From: Streptomyces sp. NBC_01429
GTDB lineage: Bacteria > Actinomycetota > Actinomycetes > Streptomycetales > Streptomycetaceae
Direction of reading: 5' to 3'
NCBI RefSeq assembly: GCF_036231945.1
Contig: NZ_CP109599.1
Coordinates: 744,001 to 808,000, forward strand
DNA: 64,000 bases
Notes under the pieces: generated by a model
The model's database searches: none
What the model was told of the DNA's origin: nothing
What the model saw: the letters and a program-made list of their open reading frames with translations, nothing else
Made by a program: the position numbers and the translations under genes
Part shown: positions 11,801 to 17,538 of the stretch, piece after piece
Position numbering within the stretch: position 1 is the stretch's first letter
How the letters are laid out: every line of letters begins with the position of its first letter

Positions 11801-13219
11801 CGGCTCGGCCGGTTCGCCGCCGGGCGTGTTGCCGGGCGCGTTGCCCGAGCCGAGGCCCAGGCCGATGACGTGGTGCCGCTCGTCGTCGCCGATGAGCCGC
11901 AGCGAGCCGATGGGGCTGTCCGGGTCGTCGGTGAACGCGTCGATGAGCCGGCGCAGCCGGTCGTGGTGGCGCGCCAGCTCCTCGGGGGTGTAGAGGGCGG
12001 GGTTGCCGAGCAGATCGACGCGCAGCGCGCCGTCGGCGTACGAGGCGTGGACGGCGAGGACCATGTCGTCCACGGGGCCGACGGACAGATTGCGCACGGT
12101 GGCGGAGGCCGGGCCGAAGCGCAGCGTGTCGTCGAAGGCCAGCACGTTGACGGCCGGTCCGGTCAGCCGGTCCCGTACCCCGGCGAGTCCCTGGTCGCGG
12201 CGGAGGCTCTCGGCCGGGTAGCGCTGGTGGCGCAGTACCTGCCGGGCCCGCGCCGAGGCGCGCTTGGCGACGTCACGGACGCGGTCGGACGGGGATATCT
12301 CCAGGCCCAGCGGGAGGATGGTGGAGAGCATGCTCGGGGTGGCGCGCGCGGTGGGGGTGCGGCGGCCGGTCACGGGAAGGCCGAGGACGACGTGGCCGAG
12401 ACCGCGGTCGCGGTGGAGACAGACCGCCATGGCAGCCATGAAGAAGGTGGGCCAGGCGACGCCGGCCGTCTTGGCGGCGGCGCGCAGCCGCTCCGCGGCG
12501 GCCGCGTCCAGCCCGCCCCGCACGATGTGGCAGCCGTGACCGGGCGCGGCCGTGGCGTCGACCAGGCCGGTCGGGGCGGGGGCGCCGGCGGTCGCCCCGG
12601 TCCAGAACCGCTGGTCCTCCAGGCGCTGTTCGGAGTCCTGATAGGCCAGGTCCTCCGCGACGACGGGGCCGAGGGGAGCCGCCCGGAAGGCGATCGGCTC
12701 CTGGGGCGAGGCGGCCAGCCGGGTGTAGACGTCGGCGATCCGGGTCAGCGCGACGGCCGCGCCGTAGCCGTCGAGGGCGAGATGGTGTACCTGCTGGTGG
12801 AAGAGGTGGCGGTCCTCGGCCAGCCGGTAGAGCGTGGTCAGGACGAGTGGCCCGGTCGATGTGTCGGCGGGTTCGGCGAGGACCGCCTCCATCCGGGCGA
12901 GCGCCTCGCCGTGCGGGTCCTGGTGGCCGGAGAGGTCGACCAGCGGAAGTTCGACGGCGCTGTGCGCGTGGACCGTCTGGAAGGGAATGCCGTCACGTTC
13001 ACCGAAGGTGAGCCGCATGGCCTCCGTCTCACCGGCGACCAGGAGGAATGCCTTTTCCAGCAGAGCCGGGTCCAGCGGGCCCCGGACATCGGCGTACTCG
13101 GCAACGTTGTACGCGGGATTCTCCGGGTCGAGTTTCCTGGCGAACCACAGCCCCCTTTGGGCCGCGGTCAGCGGGAGTTCCGTCTTCGGATTCCTGTCGT
13201 GCTGTACGTCGTCGGTCAC
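2801..13219 (-). CDS. Three-module nonribosomal peptide synthetase (C-A-T-C-A-T-C-A-T-TE)
   Basis: A 3472-residue NRPS. The GTG start follows GAGGTGG; an upstream in-frame ATG has no ribosome site. Landmarks by residue: C1 active site HHLALDG (~145), A1 FDASWDP (~676), T1 LGGHSLL (~1010), C2 HHIAADGWS (~1195), A2 (~1745), T2 (~2081), C3 (~2268), A3 (~2809), T3 (~3153), and a thioesterase with GWSFGG (~3287) plus a late His (CAHAQMM). There are no epimerisation domains and C2 and C3 look LCL-type. C1 resembles the DhbF/EntF first condensation domain (AQRGLWFARKLDPENPAYN, RHQRYPAE), which takes an aryl or acyl group from a separate carrier. By eye the three A-domain pockets (GrsA numbering 235, 236, 239, 278, 299, 301, 322, 330, 331, 517) read D-A-D-E-(I/L)-L-(F/L)-V-D-K, almost identical and rich in acid, so similar, possibly basic, residues are expected. 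All core A and T motifs look intact. Confidence 0.95.
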   Translation of the reverse strand: MTDDVQHDRNPKTELPLTAAQRGLWFARKLDPENPAYNVAEYADVRGPLDPALLEKAFLLVAGETEAMRLTFGERDGIPFQTVHAHSAVELPLVDLSGHQDPHGEALARMEAVLAEPADTSTGPLVLTTLYRLAEDRHLFHQQVHHLALDGYGAAVALTRIADVYTRLAASPQEPIAFRAAPLGPVVAEDLAYQDSEQRLEDQRFWTGATAGAPAPTGLVDATAAPGHGCHIVRGGLDAAAAERLRAAAKTAGVAWPTFFMAAMAVCLHRDRGLGHVVLGLPVTGRRTPTARATPSMLSTILPLGLEISPSDRVRDVAKRASARARQVLRHQRYPAESLRRDQGLAGVRDRLTGPAVNVLAFDDTLRFGPASATVRNLSVGPVDDMVLAVHASYADGALRVDLLGNPALYTPEELARHHDRLRRLIDAFTDDPDSPIGSLRLIGDDERHHVIGLGLGSGNAPGNTPGGEPAEPSAPLPAQLARQARLTPEATAVVSGDARLTFARLDERVAALAAALSARGAGPGTRVAVGLPRSTDLIVAMLAVMRTGAAYLPVDPAYPADRIAYMIEDSRPVALVATARTAPLLDPAGGLPLVDPAEALAAPGAGTGSPVVPGAHDAAYVIYTSGSTGRPKGVVVEHRSLSNLLDHHRQEAHAEAERALGRRLRVALTAPTSFDASWDPVLWMAEGHELHIVDDTTRRDPEALVALLAEQRVDAIETTPTHLRQLLTAGLLTGPAHRPRVIALGGEAVDDSLWHELAGRPELLVYNFYGPTETTVDAVTTRVTGPFPAIGRPVSGAGAYVLDPALHPVPQGTAGELYLSGEGVARGYSGRPGLTAERFLPDPFGPPGARMYRTGDLARWSESGTLEFLGRVDRQIKVRGHRVETGEIEAALRTLPGVSAAAVALTTPAAGVERLAAYLVTEPADGTTDPARIRDALAALLPEHMVPTAYATVDRLPLTPHGKLDTDRLPEALPVATSGAEARTPREERMCELFAACLGLPRVGRDDSFFALGGHSLLATRLVSLIRAAFGAEVPIRALFETPTPAALAALLDTASPARAPVAAVEPRPARVPLSFGQQRLWLLERMGEAGPAYHLPIALRLTGRLDRTALAAALEDLVRRHESLRTVFAEDEDGPHQRVLPPEAARLPLRMAVATAGAPVRPDDRPFALDRDIPVRAQLFSVDHAEWILILTIHHIAADGWSMGPLMRDLSDAYAARRRGAAPDREPLTVQYADFAIWQRALLGDPDDEDSLARRRLTHWAAVLDGLPPEITFPADRPRPARPSGQGGTVPVRLDAATHRALAELAGDSGASSFMVLHAALAALMTRLGAGDDLAIGTPVAGRTDESLTEMVGFFVNTLVLRADTSGAPAFPELVRRVRDADLAAYAHQELPFERLVEELAPSRSLSRHPLFQVMLSLNNAPAPRTALDGLAVRHDASIGRAGAKFDLTWDLAEHHDTDGAHTGISGELEFSQDLFERATAERFVEHFTRLLAQLLAHPEQSFTDVEFLTPDQRRAALDELPRTLPLPSAATPLGQSGPAGPDWTVLDILTTRAVVTPGRTAVVATDGRLTFGDLLERSGQLAGRLGESGVRRGDRVAVALPRTTAHIVAIIGVLRAGAVYVPLDPSHPRARNELILDTASPRLVLTSAETRDALPPGPEQLLLDSATAAVPGTELPDPPRPHDAAYVLYTSGSTGRPKGVVVEHRSLANLFASHREKLMAPAETENNDLPLRVALTAATTFDASWDPLLWMIAGHELHLVDHDTRRDPEALTALLHERAIDVVETTPSFLEQLRSCGLFAPGRPRPRVLALGGEAVNEALWNELGSLHDIAVWNLYGPTEATVDSVMGRITNGTRPHLGRPVSHTRARVLDARLRPVAPGATGELYLSGTGLARGYENRTSATAARFLPDPHGAPGARMYRTGDLVRRRDGRLEYVGRADGQIKVRGFRVETGEVEAALTGHPDVARAAVAVRPDAHGEGRLVAWAVACDGQRLSARGLRSFVADRLPGYMVPATVVPVGSLPLTPHGKVDFDALPTTDGSGEADEDPPRSAREEILCALFAESLGHERVSRTGDFFELGGHSLLATRLVGRIRAAFGVELPVRSLFESTTPAALAERLDEAGTARPALRRGSRPALPPLSAAQRRLWFLHRMDPDDGAYHIPIAVRLTGELDRAALHRALADVVARHESLRTLIQESDDEPFQAVLDPGDARPGLPVTRVTEATLAPALRAAATLPFDLAGHLPLRAELFELAEDSHVLLMTVHHIAADGWSMGPLAEDLAGAYSARTAGRAPSWAPLPVQYADYALWQNALLGPADSADSLAARQLAHWTARMAGAPEETPLPADRPRPAVSSGRGGTITFQLAGDTTENLSRLAKSSATSTFMVLHAALAALLHRVGSGDDLTIGTPVAGRTDEALDGLVGFFVNTLALRVSTAGDPAFRELLGRVRETDLAAYAHQELPFERLVEELQPTRSLARHPLFQVMLTLNNNRAPRLDLPGLHAELDGVETGGAKFDLSFGFTERPGGADGSTVLDATLEFGADLFDSATARRIADWFARLVQLAVTAPDTPLSALTLVDPDEEARLLALGDGGPAAGDAGTVLDRFARTVREARSGDLAVTAPDGRLSFPELDIRSDRLAALLAASGVRRGEPVAVLLPRSTDSIVALLGVLKAGAVYAPLDASLPDGRIEAVLADARPRLAVTARATADRIPGSVPQLLLDGDEAAGALECGAPGAVPDRPASGDAAYLLHTSGSTGRPKGVLVGHGSLARLLEHHRQHVFAPAVRDADGKRLDIALTAALSFDASWDPVLWMIDGHHLHVLDDLTRRDPESLVACVRARGLDVLETTPTHLRQLLDLGLLADGAHRPAVLILGGEAVPAALWTELRAVTGVRGWNFYGPTEATVDTLEAPIGAGRGSAERPVLGTPVTGTRAYLLDATLRPVPTGVEGDLYLAGDSLALGYHGRPAETAAAFPPDPYGPAGARMYRTGDRARRTADGALEFAGRSDGQLKIRGFRVEPDETAAVLASHPGVAHAAVVAHGAEGAEARLAAYLVLAEGFDQDVLDAVRDHAARLLPAYMVPAGWQILDRIPLTPSGKLDRRALPDPAPARTGSGGRAPRGPREDVLCTLFAEVLGVEQVMIDDDFFALGGHSMLATRLIGRIRTALGVEVSIRTLFEAPTVAALADRLLDGAADNALATLLPLRTPGDRPPLFCVHPAGGLAWSYGGLLPHLDSDRPVYGLQTPNLDGAAAFPDSIEAMAAVYVEELRTVQPHGPYHLLGWSFGGNVVQEVAVQLQEAGEQVALLAILDAFPLPPLDDLDTAGRDTVFRALLSNLGVDAAALEGAGAVDAASVRDEFRRIGSPLGSLEPVTIDAMVDNFAGQSRLMRAYTPRTFHGPVLFFTATEDRAGHTFGTGLWAPYIDGPIENHDVACAHAQMMQPAARERIGVTVAAALRATTHRTAQGDPS

Positions 13220-13489
13220 GCGTATCCACCTCAATGCGGGTCGGGGCGCAATCGACATCGCCTCAATTGCGCTCACGGGAAGCAATTCGGAGGCGCGGCC
13301 GCGGCGGATTGGTCATGTGACTCAGGACACAGAGAATGAACTGACGCTCCTTCAATCCGCACATTCGTCAATGCACAGAAGGAGACCTGCGTCACAGATG
13401 GCGATCCGGACCAAACGATCCGTCAGCCGGCACCGAACACATGAGGAAGACACCCTTTCGCCGCCGCTTCCACGACACTTGGAGAGCCC
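13220..13489. promoter_or_regulatory. Divergent regulatory region, NRPS operon / FCLLAxC peptide gene
   Basis: This 270-base divergent gap must hold the promoters of both the NRPS operon and the small peptide gene. About 50-70 bases upstream of the NRPS GTG is an inverted repeat, AATTGC and GCAATT separated by 11 bases (13265-13287), unusually AT-rich for this DNA and so a candidate operator. I do not see an iron-box sequence. No further gene is evident. Confidence 0.5.
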
Positions 13490-13495
13490 TTGAAT

Positions 13496-13810
13496 ATGTC
13501 TGCTTCCCTTATGCGCTGGGGTACCGCGACCGCCGCCGCCGGGATTCTGCTGATTTCGGGCGCCGCGAGCGCGTCGGCCGTCGAGGCCCGGACCCCGGCC
13601 GCGGCGGCGACCACTACGGCGGCCGCGACCGCGGAGAAGGCGCGGAACACCACGGCCTCTCCGTTCGCCAACTCCTACCGGGGTATTCAGGGGGCGAATT
13701 TCTGCCTGCTGGCCCGCTGCACGGTCGGGGATTCCGGTCCCGGCTCGGGTCCCAGCAATACCCAGGGGGTCAATTTCTGTCTGCTGGCCCTGTGTACGAT
13801 ACGCCCCTGA
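13496..13810 (+). CDS. Small secreted protein with two NFCLLAxC repeats
   Basis: A protein of 104 residues (106 if a TTG two codons upstream is used; GGAGAG precedes both). It has a Sec signal peptide (hydrophobic core AAAGILLISGAAS, likely cleavage after ASASA), then an Ala/Thr-rich linker, then two repeats, IQGANFCLLARCTV and TQGVNFCLLALCTI, joined by a Gly/Ser/Pro linker and ending three residues later. Each repeat has two Cys four residues apart, giving four Cys in all. I do not recognise the family. It is divergent from the NRPS and followed by a strong terminator. It might be a surface or signalling peptide, an assembling protein, or a processed precursor; no function can be assigned. 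Confidence 0.75.
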   Translation: MSASLMRWGTATAAAGILLISGAASASAVEARTPAAAATTTAAATAEKARNTTASPFANSYRGIQGANFCLLARCTVGDSGPGSGPSNTQGVNFCLLALCTIRP

Positions 13811-13817
13811 ATACATG

Positions 13818-13859
13818 CGGGTGGCCCGGCCGGACTGGTTCGTCCGGCCGGGCCACCCG
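13818..13859 (+). terminator. Strong hairpin terminator after the FCLLAxC peptide gene
   Basis: Perfect 18-bp stem (13818-13835 with 13842-13859) with a 6-base loop, beginning eight bases after the stop codon and followed by TCTTTTCC. It may act in both directions, since the rhamnosidase gene ends about 65 bases further on. Confidence 0.88.
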
Positions 13860-13925
13860 GTCTTTTCCGTAAGGCTCCTGTGCCGCTTCGCGCGGAGCAC
13901 GGAGCGCGGCGCGCCGGCCGCTGGG

Positions 13926-16900
13926 TCAGGCGGTGAAGTGGTGTCGGCCCGGGCCCGCGGCGAAGACCGCGCAACCGTCCTCCATCCGCAGGAATTTCGT
14001 ACTGCCGTGGCCGACCTTCTTGGCATCCTTGGCCGATATCCATACCTCGGCGGTGGTGTTGGCGGGAAGGGAGACGGTGAGCCGGAATCCCTTCGCGTCG
14101 GTCTGCCACTGGGTGGTGACCGGTCCGTGGACCGAGTCGAAGCGGCCCTCGGCGCGGGTCACCCCGCCCCCCGGCCGGGGCCGGACGGTGATCTCGCGGA
14201 AGCCGGGGCCACCCGGCGCGATGCCCGCGATGTTCGCGTACATCCACTCCCCGACCGAGCCGTACGCGTAGTGGTTGAACGAGTTCATCCCGGCGTCCTG
14301 GAAGCCGCCGTCGGGGGTGATGGAGTCCCAGCGCTCCCACATCGTCGTGGCGCCCCGGTCGATCTGGTAGCCCCAGCTGGGGAAGGTGCGCTGGAGCAGC
14401 AGCCGGTAGGCGACATCGGTGTGGCCGGTCTCGGTGAGGACGGGCAGCAGCCGGGGGGTGCCGAGGAAGCCCGTCGACAGATGCCAGTCCTTGGCCTTGA
14501 TCAGCTCCACCAGGCGGTCGGCGGCGGGCGCGCGGTCGGCGGCGGCCAGCAGGTCCATGGAGAGGGCCAGCACGTATCCGGTCTGCGTATCGCCCTTGAC
14601 CCGTCCGCCCGGTGAGACGTACGCGGCGCGGAAGGCGTCACGGACCCGGCCGAACAGCGTCCGGTACGGCGCCGGATCCTTGCCCAGCGCCTCGGCGATC
14701 CGGGAGACGAGATCGGCGCTGTGCGCGAAGTAGGCGGTGCCGATGACGTCCTTGGGTGTCTCGTCCTGGATGTTGAGCCAGTCCCCGAAGCCGTCGGCCG
14801 GGCGCAGGAGGCCGTCGCTGTGCCGCTCCAGATAGTCGAGCCACTTCAGCATCGACGCCCAGGCGTCCTCCAGCACCCGGGTGTCCCCGTACGCCTGGTA
14901 CAGCGCCCAGGGGACGGTGACTCCGGCGTCGCCCCACCCCGCGGCGCCGCCGCCCATCGCGCCGACCTCCGGCGCCACATGGGGGAAGGCGCCGTCGGAC
15001 AACTGGCCGTCGCGCAGGTCCCACAGCCACTTGGTGAGGAAGCGCGCCGACTCCATGGTGTAGGCGGCGGTGGGGGCGAAGACGTTGATGTCCCCGGTCC
15101 AGCCCAGCCGTTCGTCGCGGGCGGGGGTGTCGGTGGGGACGGAGAGGAAGTTGCCGCGCTGGCCCCATGTGATGTTGCTGTGCAGCTGGTTGAGCATCGG
15201 GACGTCGGTCTTGAAGTCCATGGTGAACGGCGCCGAGGTGTGGATGACCCGTCCCACGACCGCGTCGCGCGCGGGCCGCCCCGGATAGCCCGTCACCTCG
15301 ACGTAGCGGAAGCCGTGGAAGGTGAAGCGGGGCTCGTACGTCTCCTGGCCGCCGCCCTTGAGGATGTAGGTGTCGGTGGCGCGGGCGGTGCGCAGGTTGG
15401 CGGTGTAGACGGTGCCGTCGGGGTTGAGCACCTCGGCGTGGCGCAGCCGTACGGTGGTGCCGGCGGCGCCGGTGACCTTGAGCCGGACCGTACCGACCAT
15501 GTTCTGGCCGAGGTCGAGGACGAAGACGCCCGGTTTCGGCTCGGTGATCTTCTTGACGGTGAGTTCGGTCTCCACACGCGAGGGGCCGTCGATCGCCGCC
15601 ACCAGCGCGATGTCCGCCGGGGGCACCGGCTCGGCCTTCGTCCAGCCGGTCGCGTCGTAACCGGCGCGCGTCCAGCCCGCGGTCTCCAGCCGGGCGTCGT
15701 ACGCCTCCCCCATCAGCAGGTCGGCGTCGGTCACCGGGGAGGCCCCGGCGCGCCAGTCGCCGTCCGAGACGATCCGCTGCGTCGTACCGTCGGTGTATGT
15801 GACCTCCAACTGGGCCAGCAGCGAGGGTCGTTCGCCGTACTGGTGCGGTCCGAACATGCCGACGCTCCCGGCGTACCAGCCGGCGGCGAGGGTGACACCG
15901 AGGGCGTTGGCGCCGGGGACGAGCAGGCCGGTGACGTCGTACGTCTGGTACTGCACCCGCTTGCGGTAGTCGGTCCAGCCGGGGGCGAGCCGGTCCTCGC
16001 CGACGCGCCGCCCGTTGAGGTGCGCGTCGTACACGCCGAGGGCCGTGGCGTAGAGCCGGGCGCGCGCGACGGTCTTGCGCGGGAGCCGGAACTCCTGGCG
16101 CAGCTGCGCGGCGGGCGCGGAGGAGACCGCCACCTTGCCCCAGGGGCCCGTGCCCCATCGCGCGAGCGCCTTGGCTGCGGACCACGCGGCGTCGTCGTAT
16201 CCGGCGGACTTCCAGTCTCCCGTAGGTTCTTGACTGACCGTCAGCCAGCTGTCGCCGGTGGCGAAGGTCCGGATCCCGTCGGAGGTCGTCAGCTCCAGCA
16301 GGCCGAGCAGTCCGGCCGGGCTGACGGTCGCGTTGGTGGCGGAGACCGCGATCACGTTGGCGCCGGGGCGCAGTTGGGCGGCCACCTCCACCAGGGCGGG
16401 GTGGCGCCAGTTTTCGGCGGGGCCGTCGGCCTCGGCGTGCGCGACGCGGGTCCCGTTGACGTAGGCGGTGTAGCCGTCGTCCGCCGTCATGACCAGGCGG
16501 GCGCGGGTGACACCCGCCGGCACGTCGACCCGGCCGCGGAACCAGCGGGTCCCCGCCGGGGCCTCGACCGCCGGATCGCCCTCCGGGAACCAGATCCAGG
16601 AGGCGCTGTCCAGCGCGGGTGTTCCGACGAGGGAGGCGGGGGCGCCGATCCAGCGCGCGGTCCAGTCGGCGGCATCGGTGAGTCCGGTCTCCCACCAGGA
16701 CGGCGCACTCCATGCGGAGACCTTGCCGTCGGCACCCCAGACGCGCACGGACCAGTGGTAGCGGGTACGGGACTTGAGCGCGGGGCCGCCGTACGGGACC
16801 AGGGTCGAGTCGGGCGACTCGACCTTGCCGCTGTCCCAGACGTCCGGCTTCCCGAGCCGGCCCGGGTCGGTGGCGACCCTGACCTGGTAGGCGCGCTGCG

Positions 16901-17147
16901 TCTGGCCGGGACGGGCGGACACGACCGGCCAACTCAGCCTGGGGCGCGGCGTGTCGAGGCCGAGCGGATGGCTGACGTACTCGACCGTCGGCGCGGTGAC
17001 CCGGACGGCCGACCCGGCAGCCGGGCCTTCGGCGAGGGCGCCGCTTCCCGGCTCCTGGGTCAGCGCGGCGGCCGGGCCGGGTCCGGCGACCATGGCCGCT
17101 CCCACGGCCGTGGCGGTGGTACCGAGCAGTCGTCTTCTGCTGATCAC
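13926..17147 (-). CDS. Secreted alpha-L-rhamnosidase (GH78)
   Basis: A 1073-residue enzyme expected to release terminal L-rhamnose from plant glycosides or polysaccharides outside the cell. The GTG start (CGGAG upstream) places a twin-arginine signal at the very N-terminus (SRRRLLG then a hydrophobic stretch). An Ig-like/N-terminal rhamnosidase region and a carbohydrate-binding-like region precede the (alpha/alpha)6 catalytic domain. That domain has the GH78 catalytic signature TPARDERLGWTGD (about residue 650), GDAGVTVPWALY, and the C-terminal TMWERWDS and NHYAYGSVGEWMY blocks. The length is normal for the family. Two LacI-operator-like palindromes lie upstream but no LacI gene is adjacent. 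Confidence 0.94.
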   Translation of the reverse strand: MISRRRLLGTTATAVGAAMVAGPGPAAALTQEPGSGALAEGPAAGSAVRVTAPTVEYVSHPLGLDTPRPRLSWPVVSARPGQTQRAYQVRVATDPGRLGKPDVWDSGKVESPDSTLVPYGGPALKSRTRYHWSVRVWGADGKVSAWSAPSWWETGLTDAADWTARWIGAPASLVGTPALDSASWIWFPEGDPAVEAPAGTRWFRGRVDVPAGVTRARLVMTADDGYTAYVNGTRVAHAEADGPAENWRHPALVEVAAQLRPGANVIAVSATNATVSPAGLLGLLELTTSDGIRTFATGDSWLTVSQEPTGDWKSAGYDDAAWSAAKALARWGTGPWGKVAVSSAPAAQLRQEFRLPRKTVARARLYATALGVYDAHLNGRRVGEDRLAPGWTDYRKRVQYQTYDVTGLLVPGANALGVTLAAGWYAGSVGMFGPHQYGERPSLLAQLEVTYTDGTTQRIVSDGDWRAGASPVTDADLLMGEAYDARLETAGWTRAGYDATGWTKAEPVPPADIALVAAIDGPSRVETELTVKKITEPKPGVFVLDLGQNMVGTVRLKVTGAAGTTVRLRHAEVLNPDGTVYTANLRTARATDTYILKGGGQETYEPRFTFHGFRYVEVTGYPGRPARDAVVGRVIHTSAPFTMDFKTDVPMLNQLHSNITWGQRGNFLSVPTDTPARDERLGWTGDINVFAPTAAYTMESARFLTKWLWDLRDGQLSDGAFPHVAPEVGAMGGGAAGWGDAGVTVPWALYQAYGDTRVLEDAWASMLKWLDYLERHSDGLLRPADGFGDWLNIQDETPKDVIGTAYFAHSADLVSRIAEALGKDPAPYRTLFGRVRDAFRAAYVSPGGRVKGDTQTGYVLALSMDLLAAADRAPAADRLVELIKAKDWHLSTGFLGTPRLLPVLTETGHTDVAYRLLLQRTFPSWGYQIDRGATTMWERWDSITPDGGFQDAGMNSFNHYAYGSVGEWMYANIAGIAPGGPGFREITVRPRPGGGVTRAEGRFDSVHGPVTTQWQTDAKGFRLTVSLPANTTAEVWISAKDAKKVGHGSTKFLRMEDGCAVFAAGPGRHHFTA

Positions 17148-17173
17148 AATGCGGCTCCGATACGACTCGACAG

Positions 17174-17185
17174 TGAATCGTTTCA
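17174..17185. promoter_or_regulatory. LacI-type operator (proximal)
   Basis: TGAATCGTTTCA differs by one base from the perfect palindrome TGAAACGTTTCA used by many LacI/GalR-family sugar repressors. It sits 26 bases before the rhamnosidase start and overlaps a TTTCAC-TTCG-GTGAAA hairpin at 17181-17196. Confidence 0.65.
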
Positions 17186-17320
17186 CTTCGGTGAAAGTAA
17201 GGAGGCGCATGGGACGTGTCAAGAGTCCGGGACGCTTGGGACGGCGCCGGAAGATTTCCAAGTACGTACCATTGACGCGGCAGTTGGCCCGGGTTTAACT
17301 TCCCTGGACGTGCGCCATGT

Positions 17321-17332
17321 TGAAACCTTTCA
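17321..17332. promoter_or_regulatory. LacI-type operator-like palindrome (distal)
   Basis: TGAAACCTTTCA has perfect TGAAA/TTTCA arms and lies 147 bases upstream of the proximal site, about 14 helical turns. Repression by DNA looping or simple dual-site binding would fit; this is inferred from sequence only. Confidence 0.5.
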
Positions 17333-17463
17333 CACACTGCGGACGTCGGCGGCGACCCGTGTGCCGAAGTGGGGGGGCACAGCCGCGTACCGACGCCGCT
17401 CCGGCATCCGGTCCGGGACGCTCGCCGCCACGGTCGTGCCCCGGCGGGCGGACCCACCGGGGC

Positions 17464-17490
17464 ACGGGTTACGGGTTACGGGTTACGGGC
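17464..17490. repeat. ACGGGTT heptanucleotide tandem repeat
   Basis: Three perfect ACGGGTT units followed by ACGGGC, about 50 bases downstream of the GH5 stop codon. It is noncoding. Confidence 0.85.
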
Positions 17491-17538
17491 TGACTACGTG
17501 ACGGGGCGACGGCGTGACGGGAGCGGGGAGACGCGGGG

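Larger units (their letters stand above)
17148..17538. promoter_or_regulatory. 391-base regulatory region upstream of the rhamnosidase gene
   Basis: No coding sequence is evident. The segment holds two LacI-operator-like palindromes, a TTTCAC-TTCG-GTGAAA hairpin overlapping the proximal one, and a heptanucleotide tandem repeat near the GH5 stop. The two hydrolase genes are therefore probably separately transcribed. Confidence 0.6.

Noticed and set aside
8753..13339. Second long plus-strand frame opposite the NRPS
   Set aside because: Same cause: high third-position GC leaves the complementary frame open. The minus-strand reading carries all the NRPS motifs.
13220..13495. Possible iron-regulator (DmdR/IdeR) box upstream of the NRPS, expected if the product were a siderophore
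   Set aside because: No TTAGGTTAGG-type palindrome is visible; the only dyad (AATTGC/GCAATT) does not match.
17260..17271. Second copy of the GTACGTAC-type operator (AGTACGTACCA) near the rhamnosidase
   Set aside because: Only the 8-base core matches the 33695 palindrome and the flanks are not symmetrical, so it may be chance.
14721..17501. 926-codon plus-strand frame across the rhamnosidase gene
   Set aside because: Shadow of the GH78 gene; the minus frame has an export signal and the catalytic signature.
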